Assembly: GCA_964458415.1 (NCBI GenBank)
Contig: CAYWIT010000009.1
Coordinates: 1-64,000, forward strand
DNA: 64,000 nt
Direction of reading: 5' to 3'
From: CAYWIT01 sp964458415
GTDB taxonomy: Bacteria; Pseudomonadota; Alphaproteobacteria; Micavibrionales; UBA2020
Made by a program: the position numbers and the translations under genes
The notes under the pieces: generated by a model
What the model was told of the DNA's origin: nothing
What the model saw: the letters and a program-made list of their open reading frames with translations, nothing else
The model's database searches: none
Part shown: piece by piece, positions 9,045 to 17,395 of the stretch
Layout: every line of letters starts with the position of its first letter
Numbering within the stretch: the stretch's first letter is position 1

Positions 9045-9926
9045 CTATTTTTTGACTTCATGACTTAAGTGTGCGACGACGGCACCATAGGCACTGGCGA
9101 TTTCCATACGTACGGGAACGACAGGGCCGTCTTTTTCAATGCGGGCAAACCAGATTGTCGGAGGCTTTTTCCGTTCTTCGGTATGGGATTGAACGGCCAG
9201 CCAGCCACGTTTTTTATCTTTTTCCTTGAAGCCGGCAACAGGCTCGACTTTCAGTGTGCAGCGCAAGGCTTTGCCGGAGAATTTCGAATATTTGCTTTTG
9301 GCAATGGTGTCCGTTCCGGCGTCTTGCAAGGTGATGTTGAACCGGCGTTTGCCGTCAAAAACGGGAAAAGAGCCTTCACATTTTTCGCTATTATCTGCAT
9401 TTTGCATGATTAACAGCGTACCCGTCAGCATGTCTACGGCATCCTGTGCCATATCCTTTTTGATGTCTCTGTTGACCGTGGTTTTGTTGCCGTTTTGTGT
9501 CGTCGTTTTCAACAGGTTGCCATCGGGATCGTAGGTCATTTCAGTGAGGCTGGACTTGCTACGCCAAGCGCTCCGTGCGGTATGAAGGGAAGGGATTGGT
9601 TTCCCTTCTTCGGTATGTCCGGAGGTTGTATAGCTGGCCTCCCATGGAAAAAGGTTGCCGATAAAGCCTTGTGTTTCCGCTTCCAGCGACAGATCGTAGG
9701 CTTTCGGATCCATGTCCATTTCAAGCGTGGCATGGAGCGCTTTGAACCCGCCGGCGTAAATATCATAGTTGAGGCCGAGTTTTTCCGGGGCATCAATCTC
9801 ATAACGCAGACTCGCTTGTTCATAGCCGGCCCCAGCAGGGGGCGCTGCCACTAGCATAAGCAGGCAGGAAATGATCAGAGCCATAAGATAACTCTTTGAT
9901 TTATATATATGTATGTTGCTCATCAT
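9045..9926 (-). CDS. DUF3108 family exported protein
   Basis: A 293-residue protein with a Sec-type signal (hydrophobic LMALIISCLLMLVAAPPAGAG, cleavage about residue 33), so periplasmic. The mature part begins with YEIDAPEKLGLNYDIYAGGFKALHATLEM, typical of DUF3108, a family of predicted beta-rich envelope proteins of unknown function. Start ATG 9926 or the adjacent ATG 9923; ATG near 9884 would keep only the hydrophobic core. It lies upstream of glmU in the same direction with a 104-base gap, and is divergent from the permease gene. Confidence 0.7.
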   Translation of the reverse strand: MMSNIHIYKSKSYLMALIISCLLMLVAAPPAGAGYEQASLRYEIDAPEKLGLNYDIYAGGFKALHATLEMDMDPKAYDLSLEAETQGFIGNLFPWEASYTTSGHTEEGKPIPSLHTARSAWRSKSSLTEMTYDPDGNLLKTTTQNGNKTTVNRDIKKDMAQDAVDMLTGTLLIMQNADNSEKCEGSFPVFDGKRRFNITLQDAGTDTIAKSKYSKFSGKALRCTLKVEPVAGFKEKDKKRGWLAVQSHTEERKKPPTIWFARIEKDGPVVPVRMEIASAYGAVVAHLSHEVKK

Positions 9927-9952
9927 TTTACTGGTAACCCGATATGCATAGT

Positions 9953-9972
9953 CCTATATTTCATTATATAGG
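9953..9972. promoter_or_regulatory. Perfect inverted repeat between divergent genes
   Basis: CCTATAT (9953-9959) and ATATAGG (9966-9972) form a perfect 7-bp inverted repeat with a 6-base centre. It lies in the 122-bp gap between the divergent DUF3108 and permease genes. Position and symmetry suit an operator for a dimeric repressor; a T-rich stretch (GCTTTTTAT) follows, so a weak terminator or hairpin is the alternative. Confidence 0.35.
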
Positions 9973-10048
9973 GTGCTTTTTATCCTAAGGTGAAGAAATT
10001 TACCAAATTTATGAAAATTAGTCAACTGAAAATTGCGGGGCCATTATC

Positions 10049-11158
10049 GTGACGACGGAATCATCAAGCTGCCATGGGGATGAAACGCCAGTGCATTCTG
10101 AACAAAAAATGTCCGGGGGCTGTTGTGGTGGGGCATCGGCCGAAAAACCGGGCCGGAATATTGATCTTATTTTCTGGGGGTCATTATCCGTTGTCGTCCT
10201 GGCCTATTTTGCGCATTTCCTTTTTCTTCATGACCATGTTTCTTGGGTTGGAAGGTTTACGGGGACGGTTTTCGAGCTTTTGAACACAATGGCTTGGGGT
10301 ATTGCAGTAGGCATCATTGCTATGGGCTTTTTGAGCCGCGTGCCACGTGATTTTATCATGTCAATTCTGGGGGTCGAAAACGGAGTCAGGGGCGTTCTTC
10401 GCGCTACGCTGGCGGGGACGCTGCTGGATTTGTGCAGCCATGGTATTTTGATGGTAGGGATGAAATTATACGAACGTGGCGCCAGCATCGGTCAGGTCAT
10501 GGCTTTCCTGATTGCCAGTCCATGGAATTCTGTTTCGCTGACATTTATCCTCATTGCATTGATAGGATTAAAATGGACATTGTTGTTTATCGCCATTTCG
10601 ATGGGGATCGGTATTATCTCCGGCGTAATATTTGACAGGCTTGTTGAAAAGGGGGTTCTGGCGTCGAATCCGAACCGCACAGAAATTCATCCGGATTTTA
10701 GATTCTGGCCAGAGGCGCGTAAAGGACTGGCGCGCGTAAAGTGGACACCGCGCTTCCTGCTCGAAACAATTAAAATTGGTATCCTTGACTCGCGCATGGT
10801 GCTGCGCTGGATGCTGTTGGGGGTTATTATTGCGGCGGCCTTGCGGGTCTTGTTCTCAATAGAAGACTTTCAGCATTATTTTGGCCCAACCGTTCTTGGC
10901 CTTGTTATCACATTGTTTGCGGCGACAGTTATCGAGGTTTGTTCGGAAGGCTCCACGCCAATTGCTGCGGATATCCTGACGCGCGCCGCGGCGCCAGGAA
11001 ACAGCTTTACTTTTCTTATGGCGGGCGTATCTACCGATTATACGGAAATGATGCTGCTGCGGGAGACGACAAAATCGTGGAAAACAGCTTTGTTTCTTCC
11101 GTTAATAACGGTGCCTCAGATCTTATTGGTGGGATATTTGTTGAACAGATTTGGATGA
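10049..11158 (+). CDS. Permease, SO_0444 / ArsP-like (DUF318) metal efflux family
   Basis: A 369-residue polytopic inner-membrane protein with about eight hydrophobic segments, for example LIFWGSLSVVVLAYFAHFLF and LLLGVIIAAALRVLF-like stretches. The family (PF03773) includes organoarsenical and Cu/Zn efflux permeases. The cytosolic N-terminus is cysteine- and histidine-bearing: SSCHGDE near residue 7 and GGCCGG near residue 23, a plausible metal-binding tail. Conserved polar motifs include LLDLCSHGILMVGMKLYERGAS and EVCSEGSTPIAADI. Start GTG 10049. The downstream GGDEF-like gene overlaps its stop, so the two are coupled. The transported ion is not determinable from sequence. Confidence 0.78.
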   Translation: MTTESSSCHGDETPVHSEQKMSGGCCGGASAEKPGRNIDLIFWGSLSVVVLAYFAHFLFLHDHVSWVGRFTGTVFELLNTMAWGIAVGIIAMGFLSRVPRDFIMSILGVENGVRGVLRATLAGTLLDLCSHGILMVGMKLYERGASIGQVMAFLIASPWNSVSLTFILIALIGLKWTLLFIAISMGIGIISGVIFDRLVEKGVLASNPNRTEIHPDFRFWPEARKGLARVKWTPRFLLETIKIGILDSRMVLRWMLLGVIIAAALRVLFSIEDFQHYFGPTVLGLVITLFAATVIEVCSEGSTPIAADILTRAAAPGNSFTFLMAGVSTDYTEMMLLRETTKSWKTALFLPLITVPQILLVGYLLNRFG

Positions 11159-12152
11159 ATATATTAATGATTTTTTAAATCAATCAGGGTGTAATGAAGC
11201 TGTCGGGCATTCTTGTGCGCGAGTTCATTGGGAGTTTCGGGTTTTGGTTGTCAGTTATGTGCAGACGCTATCAGCGGATATGATTGCAGCGGAGATTGAA
11301 TCGCTTCTGGACTGGCATAACCAGATTTTGCGTCAGTGTTTTTTTCCGGGATCGCAGTCAAGGCAGGCGGAGTCTTCCGCTCCGGCAGCGCTTCTGATGT
11401 GGTGCAGGCGCGAATGCGAAAAGCAGGGTGTTGACGGCAAGGTGTCCGCGCGGCTGGAGATAGCTTATAACGACCTTTGTGCGGGAAGCCGCAAGCTTCT
11501 GGATTATTGTGCGCAGGGTGCTGTGCCGACACTGGAAACCTATGATGCCTTTGAACAGGTTTTTGAAGGCTATATCACGCATATTCGCAGGCTGCAGCAG
11601 GATATTACCGCTACGGAAGTATCCATCGATACGGTGACGGGGCTGCGGACAGCAACCGGTTTGCGCATGGAGCTGAAGCGCGAACAGGATCGCTTTGATC
11701 GCAAGGGGGCGTCTTTTAGCGTTGCTGCGATCGAGATTGATAATCTGCCTGCATTGCAGCAACAGTATGACAGAAGGGCTCAGGATGCCATCTATGCAGC
11801 TGTTGGACATTTGATTGCGGGAACAATTCGTTCGTTTGATGATGCCTATTATATGGGCAAGGGCGAATATTTGATCGTTTTGAAGCATGTCGATTTTATG
11901 GATGCATGCAGCGTCATGGACAGGATGCGGGCTCAAATTGAAGTCACGCCGGTGGCTTTGCCCTCCGGTGAGCAGTTGAATATTACCGTTTCTCTGGGGA
12001 TTGCCGAGGCGGTGCAACGGGAAGCCCCGGATAAAGTGGTCGAATATTCCAAAAGGGCATTATGTGATGCGCAGCAAAATGGCGGAAACAGCGTCGGAGA
12101 ATTCCGTGAAGTGAGCCCGCTTGGTCAAATGGCTCGAAATTTTAATGATTAA
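11151..12152 (+). CDS. Degenerate GGDEF-domain protein
   Basis: A 333-residue protein. The first 155 or so residues are probably helical with no recognised domain. The C-terminal part resembles a diguanylate cyclase fold: DTVTGLRTATGLRMELKREQ (DxLTGLxNR-like, about 159-178), AAIEIDNLPALQQQYDRRAQD, and VSLGIAEA near the end. The catalytic GG(D/E)EF loop is replaced by MGKGEYL (about residues 237-243), so c-di-GMP synthesis is unlikely; a binding or scaffolding role is inferred. The TTG start at 11151 overlaps the permease stop by 8 bases, implying coupled translation. No better start lies nearby, but the N-terminus remains uncertain. Confidence 0.68.
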   Translation: MDEYINDFLNQSGCNEAVGHSCARVHWEFRVLVVSYVQTLSADMIAAEIESLLDWHNQILRQCFFPGSQSRQAESSAPAALLMWCRRECEKQGVDGKVSARLEIAYNDLCAGSRKLLDYCAQGAVPTLETYDAFEQVFEGYITHIRRLQQDITATEVSIDTVTGLRTATGLRMELKREQDRFDRKGASFSVAAIEIDNLPALQQQYDRRAQDAIYAAVGHLIAGTIRSFDDAYYMGKGEYLIVLKHVDFMDACSVMDRMRAQIEVTPVALPSGEQLNITVSLGIAEAVQREAPDKVVEYSKRALCDAQQNGGNSVGEFREVSPLGQMARNFND

Positions 12153-12244
12153 AAACAGACTATGAAAACAATATTCCCGGATTTTGCAACGTATTATTAA
12201 CCAGTCTTTGTGTATTTACATGCTATCACAAAGGTAGGTGCGAC

Positions 12245-13804
12245 ATGTATGCGGGTACAGCCAGAAAATTAATGGTAGTGACAGATCAAACAGGCATTTC
12301 AGATCAAAGCTTTCGGGAATTTTTTCAAAAATCTCCTGTTGGGAGGATGATTATTTCTGTCGAACCGGACGGGCGCCTTGTTTATGCTGATCTGAATACA
12401 GCTGCGGCCAGCTATTTTGAAATGACGCGCGAGGGAATGCTGGGTAAAACGCCTGCCGATCTTTTTGAAGGCGCTGTGGCCGAGCAGATTGAACAATCCT
12501 TTCTCTCTTGCATCAGGTCAAAAAGACCAGTTACCTTCAACGCGCTGCCGCGTTTTCCCGGCGGTGTGCGTGTTCAGGCTTTTATTCTTAATCCGCTGCT
12601 GGATACAGAAGGGCGTGTGAGATATATAGATGTCATGGCGCGTCCGGATATGGTGGATAGTGCACAGTTACAGCGGGAGCGTGATGATGCCATTATGCTT
12701 CTGACGTCATTGTTCGATGCCAGCGGGTTTGGCATTATTGTTACGGATCACCATGGGCGGATTGTGCGCGTAAACGATGCCTTTCTGGGGGCTTATGGAT
12801 GGGCACGGGAAGATCTGTTGGGTGAAGAGTTTACGATTATCGTTACGCCGGAAGAACGCGCCATATCCCGCAAGCTGCATGCGGCTTTTGTCGATCGTGG
12901 CAAGCATGGCTCGCGTGAATTGCAGATTTTGCGTAAGGACGGGGACATTGCCGATATCGTGGTGACCACGGCTTTGCTTGAAATGAGCCAGAAACGCCGT
13001 TTTCTGGTTTCAACGATACGTGACGTGTCTGAGCGTAAAAATATGGTGCGAAATCTCAAGCGTGCCAAAGAGGGGGCGGATAGTGCGAATAAGGCCAAAT
13101 CCGCATTTCTGGCCAATATGAGCCACGAGTTGCGGACGCCGCTGAATGCGGTTATCGGTTTTACCGAGTTGATGCGCAATCAGACTTTTGGCGCGATCAA
13201 CAATCCGAAGTATGAAGAGTATCTCGGCGATATTCATTTTAGTGCGCGACACCTGCTGGATATTATCAACGATGTTCTCGATATGTCGAAGATTGAAGCG
13301 GGTAAAGTGGATCTGGTTGAATCGGAAATTGTTATTTCAGATGTACTGGAATCTATTTTGAGAATTATGAATGACCGGGCGCAGGCCGCGGGGGTTATAC
13401 TGGATTTCTATGTGGCCGATAACATTCCGCATATCAAAGCAGATCAGCGTATGTTGCGGCAAATCCTGATTAATCTGGTCTCAAACGCGATCAAATTTTC
13501 GGTGACGGGACAATCCGTCAAGGTGCGCGTGGCAACAGGTGAAGATCAGCATGTGATTTTTATAGTGGAGGACGAGGGCTGCGGTATACCTTCTGATAAA
13601 CTGGGGACGGTTATGGAGCCCTTTGGTCAGGCCAACAGCGATCCGCGTTATTACAAGGGGCAGGGGACAGGGTTGGGGCTTCCATTAGCGCGAGCCATGG
13701 TCGACATGCATGATGGAACCTTGCGGCTGGATTCGGAAGAGGGCAAGGGAACCCGCGTCTATATAGATTTTCCGGCAAGCCGGACGCTGAATACACGTGA
13801 ATAA
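12245..13804 (+). CDS. PAS-domain sensor histidine kinase
   Basis: A soluble-looking 519-residue kinase with two PAS domains (about residues 20-130 and 150-265; the second shows DASGFGIIVTDHHGRIVRVND and ends with STIRDVSERKN). The HisKA phosphoacceptor helix is AFLANMSHELRTPLNAVIGF (His about residue 297). The HATPase_c domain carries NLVSNAIKFS (N box), EDEGCGIPSDK (G1) and GQGTGLGLPLARAM (G2). No transmembrane segment or receiver domain is visible, so it senses a cytosolic signal and its response regulator is encoded elsewhere. Start ATG 12245 follows AGGTAGG. It is an orphan kinase between the permease pair and fur. Confidence 0.9.
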   Translation: MYAGTARKLMVVTDQTGISDQSFREFFQKSPVGRMIISVEPDGRLVYADLNTAAASYFEMTREGMLGKTPADLFEGAVAEQIEQSFLSCIRSKRPVTFNALPRFPGGVRVQAFILNPLLDTEGRVRYIDVMARPDMVDSAQLQRERDDAIMLLTSLFDASGFGIIVTDHHGRIVRVNDAFLGAYGWAREDLLGEEFTIIVTPEERAISRKLHAAFVDRGKHGSRELQILRKDGDIADIVVTTALLEMSQKRRFLVSTIRDVSERKNMVRNLKRAKEGADSANKAKSAFLANMSHELRTPLNAVIGFTELMRNQTFGAINNPKYEEYLGDIHFSARHLLDIINDVLDMSKIEAGKVDLVESEIVISDVLESILRIMNDRAQAAGVILDFYVADNIPHIKADQRMLRQILINLVSNAIKFSVTGQSVKVRVATGEDQHVIFIVEDEGCGIPSDKLGTVMEPFGQANSDPRYYKGQGTGLGLPLARAMVDMHDGTLRLDSEEGKGTRVYIDFPASRTLNTRE

Positions 13805-13914
13805 TTGTGTATTTTTGCTGGAAAAATTAAATTGCGGCTGGTTTTATTTGAATGAATACGATATAAAAAAGAGGTGCTTCAGGAAAATAACCGTTAAAAG
13901 CGGAAGGGAAAAAT

Positions 13915-14331
13915 ATGTCCAGACTGTTGCAGAAATGTGTGGATGCGGGGCTCAAGATGACAGAGCAACGTAAGGTCATTTTAAAAGTTCTGGAAGATTC
14001 CGGCGATCATCCGTCCGTCGAGACGGTGTGCGACCGGGCGAAGCGTCTGGATTCATCTATCAGCATAGCAACGGTTTATCGGACATTGGGACTGCTTGAC
14101 GAGCTCGGTATGGTCTTGAAACATGATTTTGGCGATACGCATGCCCGTTTTGAAGTCAAGCCGGAACAGGATCATGAGCATCATCATCATTTGATTGATA
14201 CTGAAACCGGTCATGTCGTCGAATTCCAGAGCGAAGAGATGGAAAAGTTGATCCATAAAATTGCCGCAGATCTGGGTTACGAGATCGTGGATCATACATT
14301 CGAAATTTTCGGGCATAAAATCAAGAAATGA
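13915..14331 (+). CDS. fur: Fur-family transcriptional regulator
   Basis: A 138-residue metal-responsive repressor. The N-terminal winged helix contains GLKMTEQRKVILKVLEDSGDHPSVETVCDRAK and the recognition helix ISIATVYRTLGLLDELG. The dimerisation part has the His-rich metal site EQDHEHHHHLID (about residues 83-94) followed by VVEFQSEEMEKLI. The CxxC structural-zinc pair seen in enterobacterial Fur is replaced by TETG, as is usual for alphaproteobacterial Fur/Mur proteins. It may therefore respond to Mn or Fe. RBS GGAAGGG lies just ahead of ATG 13915. The DUF1491 gene follows within 10 bases. Confidence 0.87.
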   Translation: MSRLLQKCVDAGLKMTEQRKVILKVLEDSGDHPSVETVCDRAKRLDSSISIATVYRTLGLLDELGMVLKHDFGDTHARFEVKPEQDHEHHHHLIDTETGHVVEFQSEEMEKLIHKIAADLGYEIVDHTFEIFGHKIKK

Positions 14332-14341
14332 AGGCCGTAGG

Positions 14342-14680
14342 GTGAGCGATGACCGCATCCCGACAGAGCTTTGGGTTTCGGCGCATGTGAGGCAGTGCGG
14401 GTCGCGGGGGATTCCTGTTTATATCGCGCGCAGGGGGGCTTTGGCTGCGGGAACCGTGATGGTCAAGGTTTTTATCCCTGGCTCCGGATGCAGATTGTTT
14501 AATCAGGCGCGGGATATAGATGGCGCCATGGGCTGGATGGATATATTCAATGGGGAAACAGTTGATGAGAAACGCGCCGACGATTATATCCGGCGGACAA
14601 CATCACGTGATCCGGATATCTGGGTAGTCGAGGTCGAGGACAGACAGGGGAACAATCCCTTTGAAGGGAAAGTCTTTTAA
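14342..14680 (+). CDS. DUF1491 family protein
   Basis: A 112-residue small soluble protein of unknown function found across alphaproteobacteria. It begins MSDDRIPTELWVSAHVRQC, contains VYIARRGALAAGTVMVKVFIP, and ends with DPDIWVVEVEDRQGNNPF, all typical of DUF1491. I chose GTG 14342, 10 bases after the fur stop and preceded by a GTAGG motif; an in-frame ATG at 14261 would add 27 non-conserved residues overlapping fur. It is probably co-transcribed with fur. Confidence 0.8.
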   Translation: MSDDRIPTELWVSAHVRQCGSRGIPVYIARRGALAAGTVMVKVFIPGSGCRLFNQARDIDGAMGWMDIFNGETVDEKRADDYIRRTTSRDPDIWVVEVEDRQGNNPFEGKVF

Positions 14681-14702
14681 ATGGCCCTGTGAATATATAT
14701 GA

Positions 14703-14873
14703 AGGAGCTCGGACACATATCTGGATTATACTCTCTACATTGAGGATAATTTTCTGATGCCGATTTTTACAGAGGGGCCGGAGAAATCTGTTTTGGTTTT
14801 TGGGGTGGGCGGTTTTACAATCGGGCGTCAGGATATGAAGAACGGGTATAACTATGTGGACAAGCTGCATTAA
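14703..14873 (+). pseudogene. Short open frame, possible gene remnant
   Basis: The 342-base interval between the DUF1491 gene and prfC holds an open frame from just after a TGA at 14700-14702 to the TAA at 14871-14873. From ATG 14757 it codes for 38 residues (MPIFTEGPEKSVLVFGVGGF onward). The open frame extends 18 codons upstream without an ATG, GTG or TTG start. I do not recognise it. It could be a small protein or the 3' remnant of a lost gene; nothing else is visible here except an AT-rich segment at 14930-15010 that may hold the prfC promoter. Confidence 0.2.
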
Positions 14874-15022
14874 CGATTTTCATCTTGCCTCTTTGAGGCT
14901 GTAACGATTATGTCAATACCTATTGCCAAGCGGCATTTGGAAAAAATAAAGGATTTTAGTGACACTCCTGATATTTTTTAAGTAGTGTGATGCTTCTTAA
15001 ATAAAGCCAGAGGATTTTTCTG

Positions 15023-16612
15023 ATGTCCCTGCAGGACGAAATTGAAAAACGGCGGACCTTCGCCATCATCGCACATCCGGACGCTGGTAAAACAACGCTG
15101 ACGGAAAAACTGCTGTTGTTTGGAGGCGCAATTCAGCTGGCGGGGGCCGTCAAGGCGCGTCGGGAAATGCGCCATGCGCGGTCTGACTGGATGAAGGTGG
15201 AGCAGGAGCGCGGGATTTCCGTTGTCTCCTCTGTCATGACATTCGATTATAAAGATATTACCTACAACCTGCTGGATACGCCGGGTCACGAGGATTTTTC
15301 CGAGGATACCTATCGTACTTTGACGGCTGTAGACAGCGCGATCATGGTGATTGATGCCGCCAAAGGGATCGAGGCGCAGACGCTCAAGCTTTTTGAAGTC
15401 TGTCGCATGCGTGATGTACCGATTATCACCTTCATCAACAAGATGGACCGCGAAGGACGCGATCCATTCCACCTGCTGGATGAAATTGAACAAAAGCTTG
15501 CGCTTGATGTTTCTCCGGCCAGCTGGCCGATCGGCATGGGCCGGGAGTTTCTGGGGTGCTATGACTTGCTGGACGACCAGCTTGTGCTGATGGCGCGGAG
15601 TAAAGGCGGGCGTCCGGACGAGGGCGAGCATTGCAAGGGGCTTGCAGATCCAAAGCTGGACCAGCTCTTGCCCGCGCATGCTGTGGCAAAGCTGCGCGAG
15701 GATGTCGAGATGGTGCGCGGTCTTTGTAAACCAATTGACCGTAAGTCTTATTTGGAAGGGCATATGTCGCCTGTTTTTTTCGGCTCGGCTGTGAATAATT
15801 TTGGTGTCAGGGAGATGCTGCAAGGACTGGGACGTTTTGCGCCAACGCCGCGTCCACAGCCCACGGCGGAGCGCCTGATTGAACCGACTGAAAACAAGGT
15901 CACCGGCTTTGTTTTTAAAATTCAGGCAAATATGGATCCGAAACATCGTGACCGCATTGCCTTTACGCGCCTTTCGTCCGGGCATTTCAAGCGTGGGATG
16001 AAGCTGCGTCATATTCGCACAGGTAAAGATATTACCGTGCATAATCCTTTGATGTTTTTTGCGCAGGAGCGTGAAGTCGCGGCGGAAGCCTATGCCGGAG
16101 ATATTATCGGCATTCCGAACCATGGCAACCTGCGTATCGGGGATACCCTGACCGAGGGGGAACTTCTTCACGTCACCGGCATTCCCAGTTTTGCACCGGA
16201 ATATCTGCAACGCGTACGTCTGGATGACCCGCTGAAAGCCAAGCATCTGGGCAGTGCTTTGTTGCAATTGGCAGAAGAAGGTGCCGCTCGTGTCTTCAAG
16301 CCGCGGATGGATTCAAGCTGGGTCGTTGGTGTTGTGGGGCCGCTGCAATTTGATATTCTGGCCGATCGTATCCGCACGGAATATAACCTGCCTGTTCATT
16401 TCGAGCAAACGACGTTGCATACGGCCCGTTGGCTGGAGTGCGACAATCATGAGAAACTGGCGCAGTTCATGGAAGAGAACCTTCCCAATATTGCAGAAGA
16501 TCATGATGGCCATCCGGTGTTTTTAGCGCGCAATGCGTGGCATCTGGATAATGCGAATGAAAACTGGCCGCAGATTAAATTCCTGGCGACGAAGGAGCAG
16601 ACGGCCGCGTAA
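15023..16612 (+). CDS. prfC: Peptide chain release factor 3
   Basis: GTPase that recycles RF1 and RF2 from the ribosome after termination. The 529-residue protein has the P loop AHPDAGKTTLTEKLL (about residues 17-31), the switch I region RSDWMKVEQERGISVVSSVM, DTPGHEDFSEDTYRTL (G3), and NKMDREG (G4). RF3-type domains II and III follow (RMDSSWVVGVVGPLQFDIL). Length matches E. coli RF3 (529). It is a monocistronic-looking gene; its 3' end overlaps by 38 bases a hypothetical gene on the other strand. Confidence 0.97.
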   Translation: MSLQDEIEKRRTFAIIAHPDAGKTTLTEKLLLFGGAIQLAGAVKARREMRHARSDWMKVEQERGISVVSSVMTFDYKDITYNLLDTPGHEDFSEDTYRTLTAVDSAIMVIDAAKGIEAQTLKLFEVCRMRDVPIITFINKMDREGRDPFHLLDEIEQKLALDVSPASWPIGMGREFLGCYDLLDDQLVLMARSKGGRPDEGEHCKGLADPKLDQLLPAHAVAKLREDVEMVRGLCKPIDRKSYLEGHMSPVFFGSAVNNFGVREMLQGLGRFAPTPRPQPTAERLIEPTENKVTGFVFKIQANMDPKHRDRIAFTRLSSGHFKRGMKLRHIRTGKDITVHNPLMFFAQEREVAAEAYAGDIIGIPNHGNLRIGDTLTEGELLHVTGIPSFAPEYLQRVRLDDPLKAKHLGSALLQLAEEGAARVFKPRMDSSWVVGVVGPLQFDILADRIRTEYNLPVHFEQTTLHTARWLECDNHEKLAQFMEENLPNIAEDHDGHPVFLARNAWHLDNANENWPQIKFLATKEQTAA

Positions 16613-17192
16613 TGCGCGGCGCGGGCCGTATCGTCAGCTTTTTTGCAAAGGCCCCAAAGGCTTGCATCAGGCCTTTTTGCGGAGGAGACGCGATGGATAC
16701 TGTAGCAAACTTGTCTGCCAGAGCTTCTGTCTCTCTTGAAACAAGAATAGATTCATTCATCATCCGTATATTTTCCGTCAATGCGAGAAGGAGGAGTTGT
16801 AAATCCTCTCTCTGGCGCAGGGCCTCATCGACGATTATGAAATGGGTCAAAGCCTGATCATGCATGTCTATTGCTGAATTGATCTCTTCTGCGGCCAAGG
16901 CGCAGCCAATGAGGCCGAGGGGCCTGTTTTCCGGCTTATTCAGGGTATGCAGCGTGTTTTCTGCTCTATGCAGTGCTGTTTTGGCGCTAACCCAGTCTGG
17001 TGAATTGTTTTGAGCAATCACATCCCAAGCCGTGGTTTCTATTTTTTGTGGAGCTGTTGTTGTGCATTTTTCTTTTATCTCTTTGATAAAATATGATATT
17101 TTCTGATCCATGGTTTGACGATCTACGCCGTCATGCTTACCTGCGGAGTATGGATCACTATTTTGTTTATGCATTTTTGTATATTGAATCAA
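16575..17192 (-). CDS. Hypothetical helical protein
   Basis: A 205-residue open frame with no domain I recognise. The product looks mostly helical (ALHRAENTLHTLNKPENRPL, AAEEINSAIDMHDQALTHFI) with a basic proline-containing tail (RPAPRITRPSAPSSPG). It has no signal peptide or transmembrane segment. The start could be 17192, 17174 or 17111, since several Met codons fall early and none has a strong ribosome site. Its last 38 bases overlap the end of prfC convergently. It is the longest frame in this stretch and is preferred over a competing 81-codon plus-strand frame at 16612-16857. Confidence 0.5.
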   Translation of the reverse strand: MIQYTKMHKQNSDPYSAGKHDGVDRQTMDQKISYFIKEIKEKCTTTAPQKIETTAWDVIAQNNSPDWVSAKTALHRAENTLHTLNKPENRPLGLIGCALAAEEINSAIDMHDQALTHFIIVDEALRQREDLQLLLLALTENIRMMNESILVSRETEALADKFATVSIASPPQKGLMQAFGAFAKKLTIRPAPRITRPSAPSSPGI

Positions 17193-17351
17193 TAGGTTAC
17201 TCCATCTGTATCTTATTATTATGAGTATAAAACATTAACATATATATAACGCCGCATATCTTTTCTTTTCCAGATCATGCATTGCAATGAAGGCTATACA
17301 GGAGTAGTTTTGCGAATAAAAAGCGGCTAAAGTGCTTTAACCGTAGAAACT

Positions 17352-17374
17352 GGACAAAATTAGTCCTATATAAT
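17352..17374 (+). promoter_or_regulatory. IscR/Rrf2-like operator and -10 of the suf operon
   Basis: GGAC (17352-17355) and GTCC (17363-17366) flank AAAATTA, giving a palindrome closely similar to the E. coli IscR type 1 site core (GACTAAATTAGTC). TATAAT (17369-17374) follows directly, so a bound regulator would cover the core promoter. The first gene downstream encodes an Rrf2-family Fe-S regulator, so autoregulation is the natural reading. No good -35 hexamer is seen at 17 bp. Confidence 0.6.
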
Positions 17375-17395
17375 TAAAAAATAGAAAGACGGGCC

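Noticed and set aside
14978..16267. 429-codon minus-strand frame
   Set aside because: It lies entirely opposite prfC, whose motifs are unmistakable; the minus-strand product has no recognisable domain and an R/H/N-rich shadow composition.
16612..16857. 81-codon plus-strand gene starting at the prfC stop
   Set aside because: It lies opposite the longer 205-residue minus-strand frame, has an R/S-rich composition, and no ribosome site.
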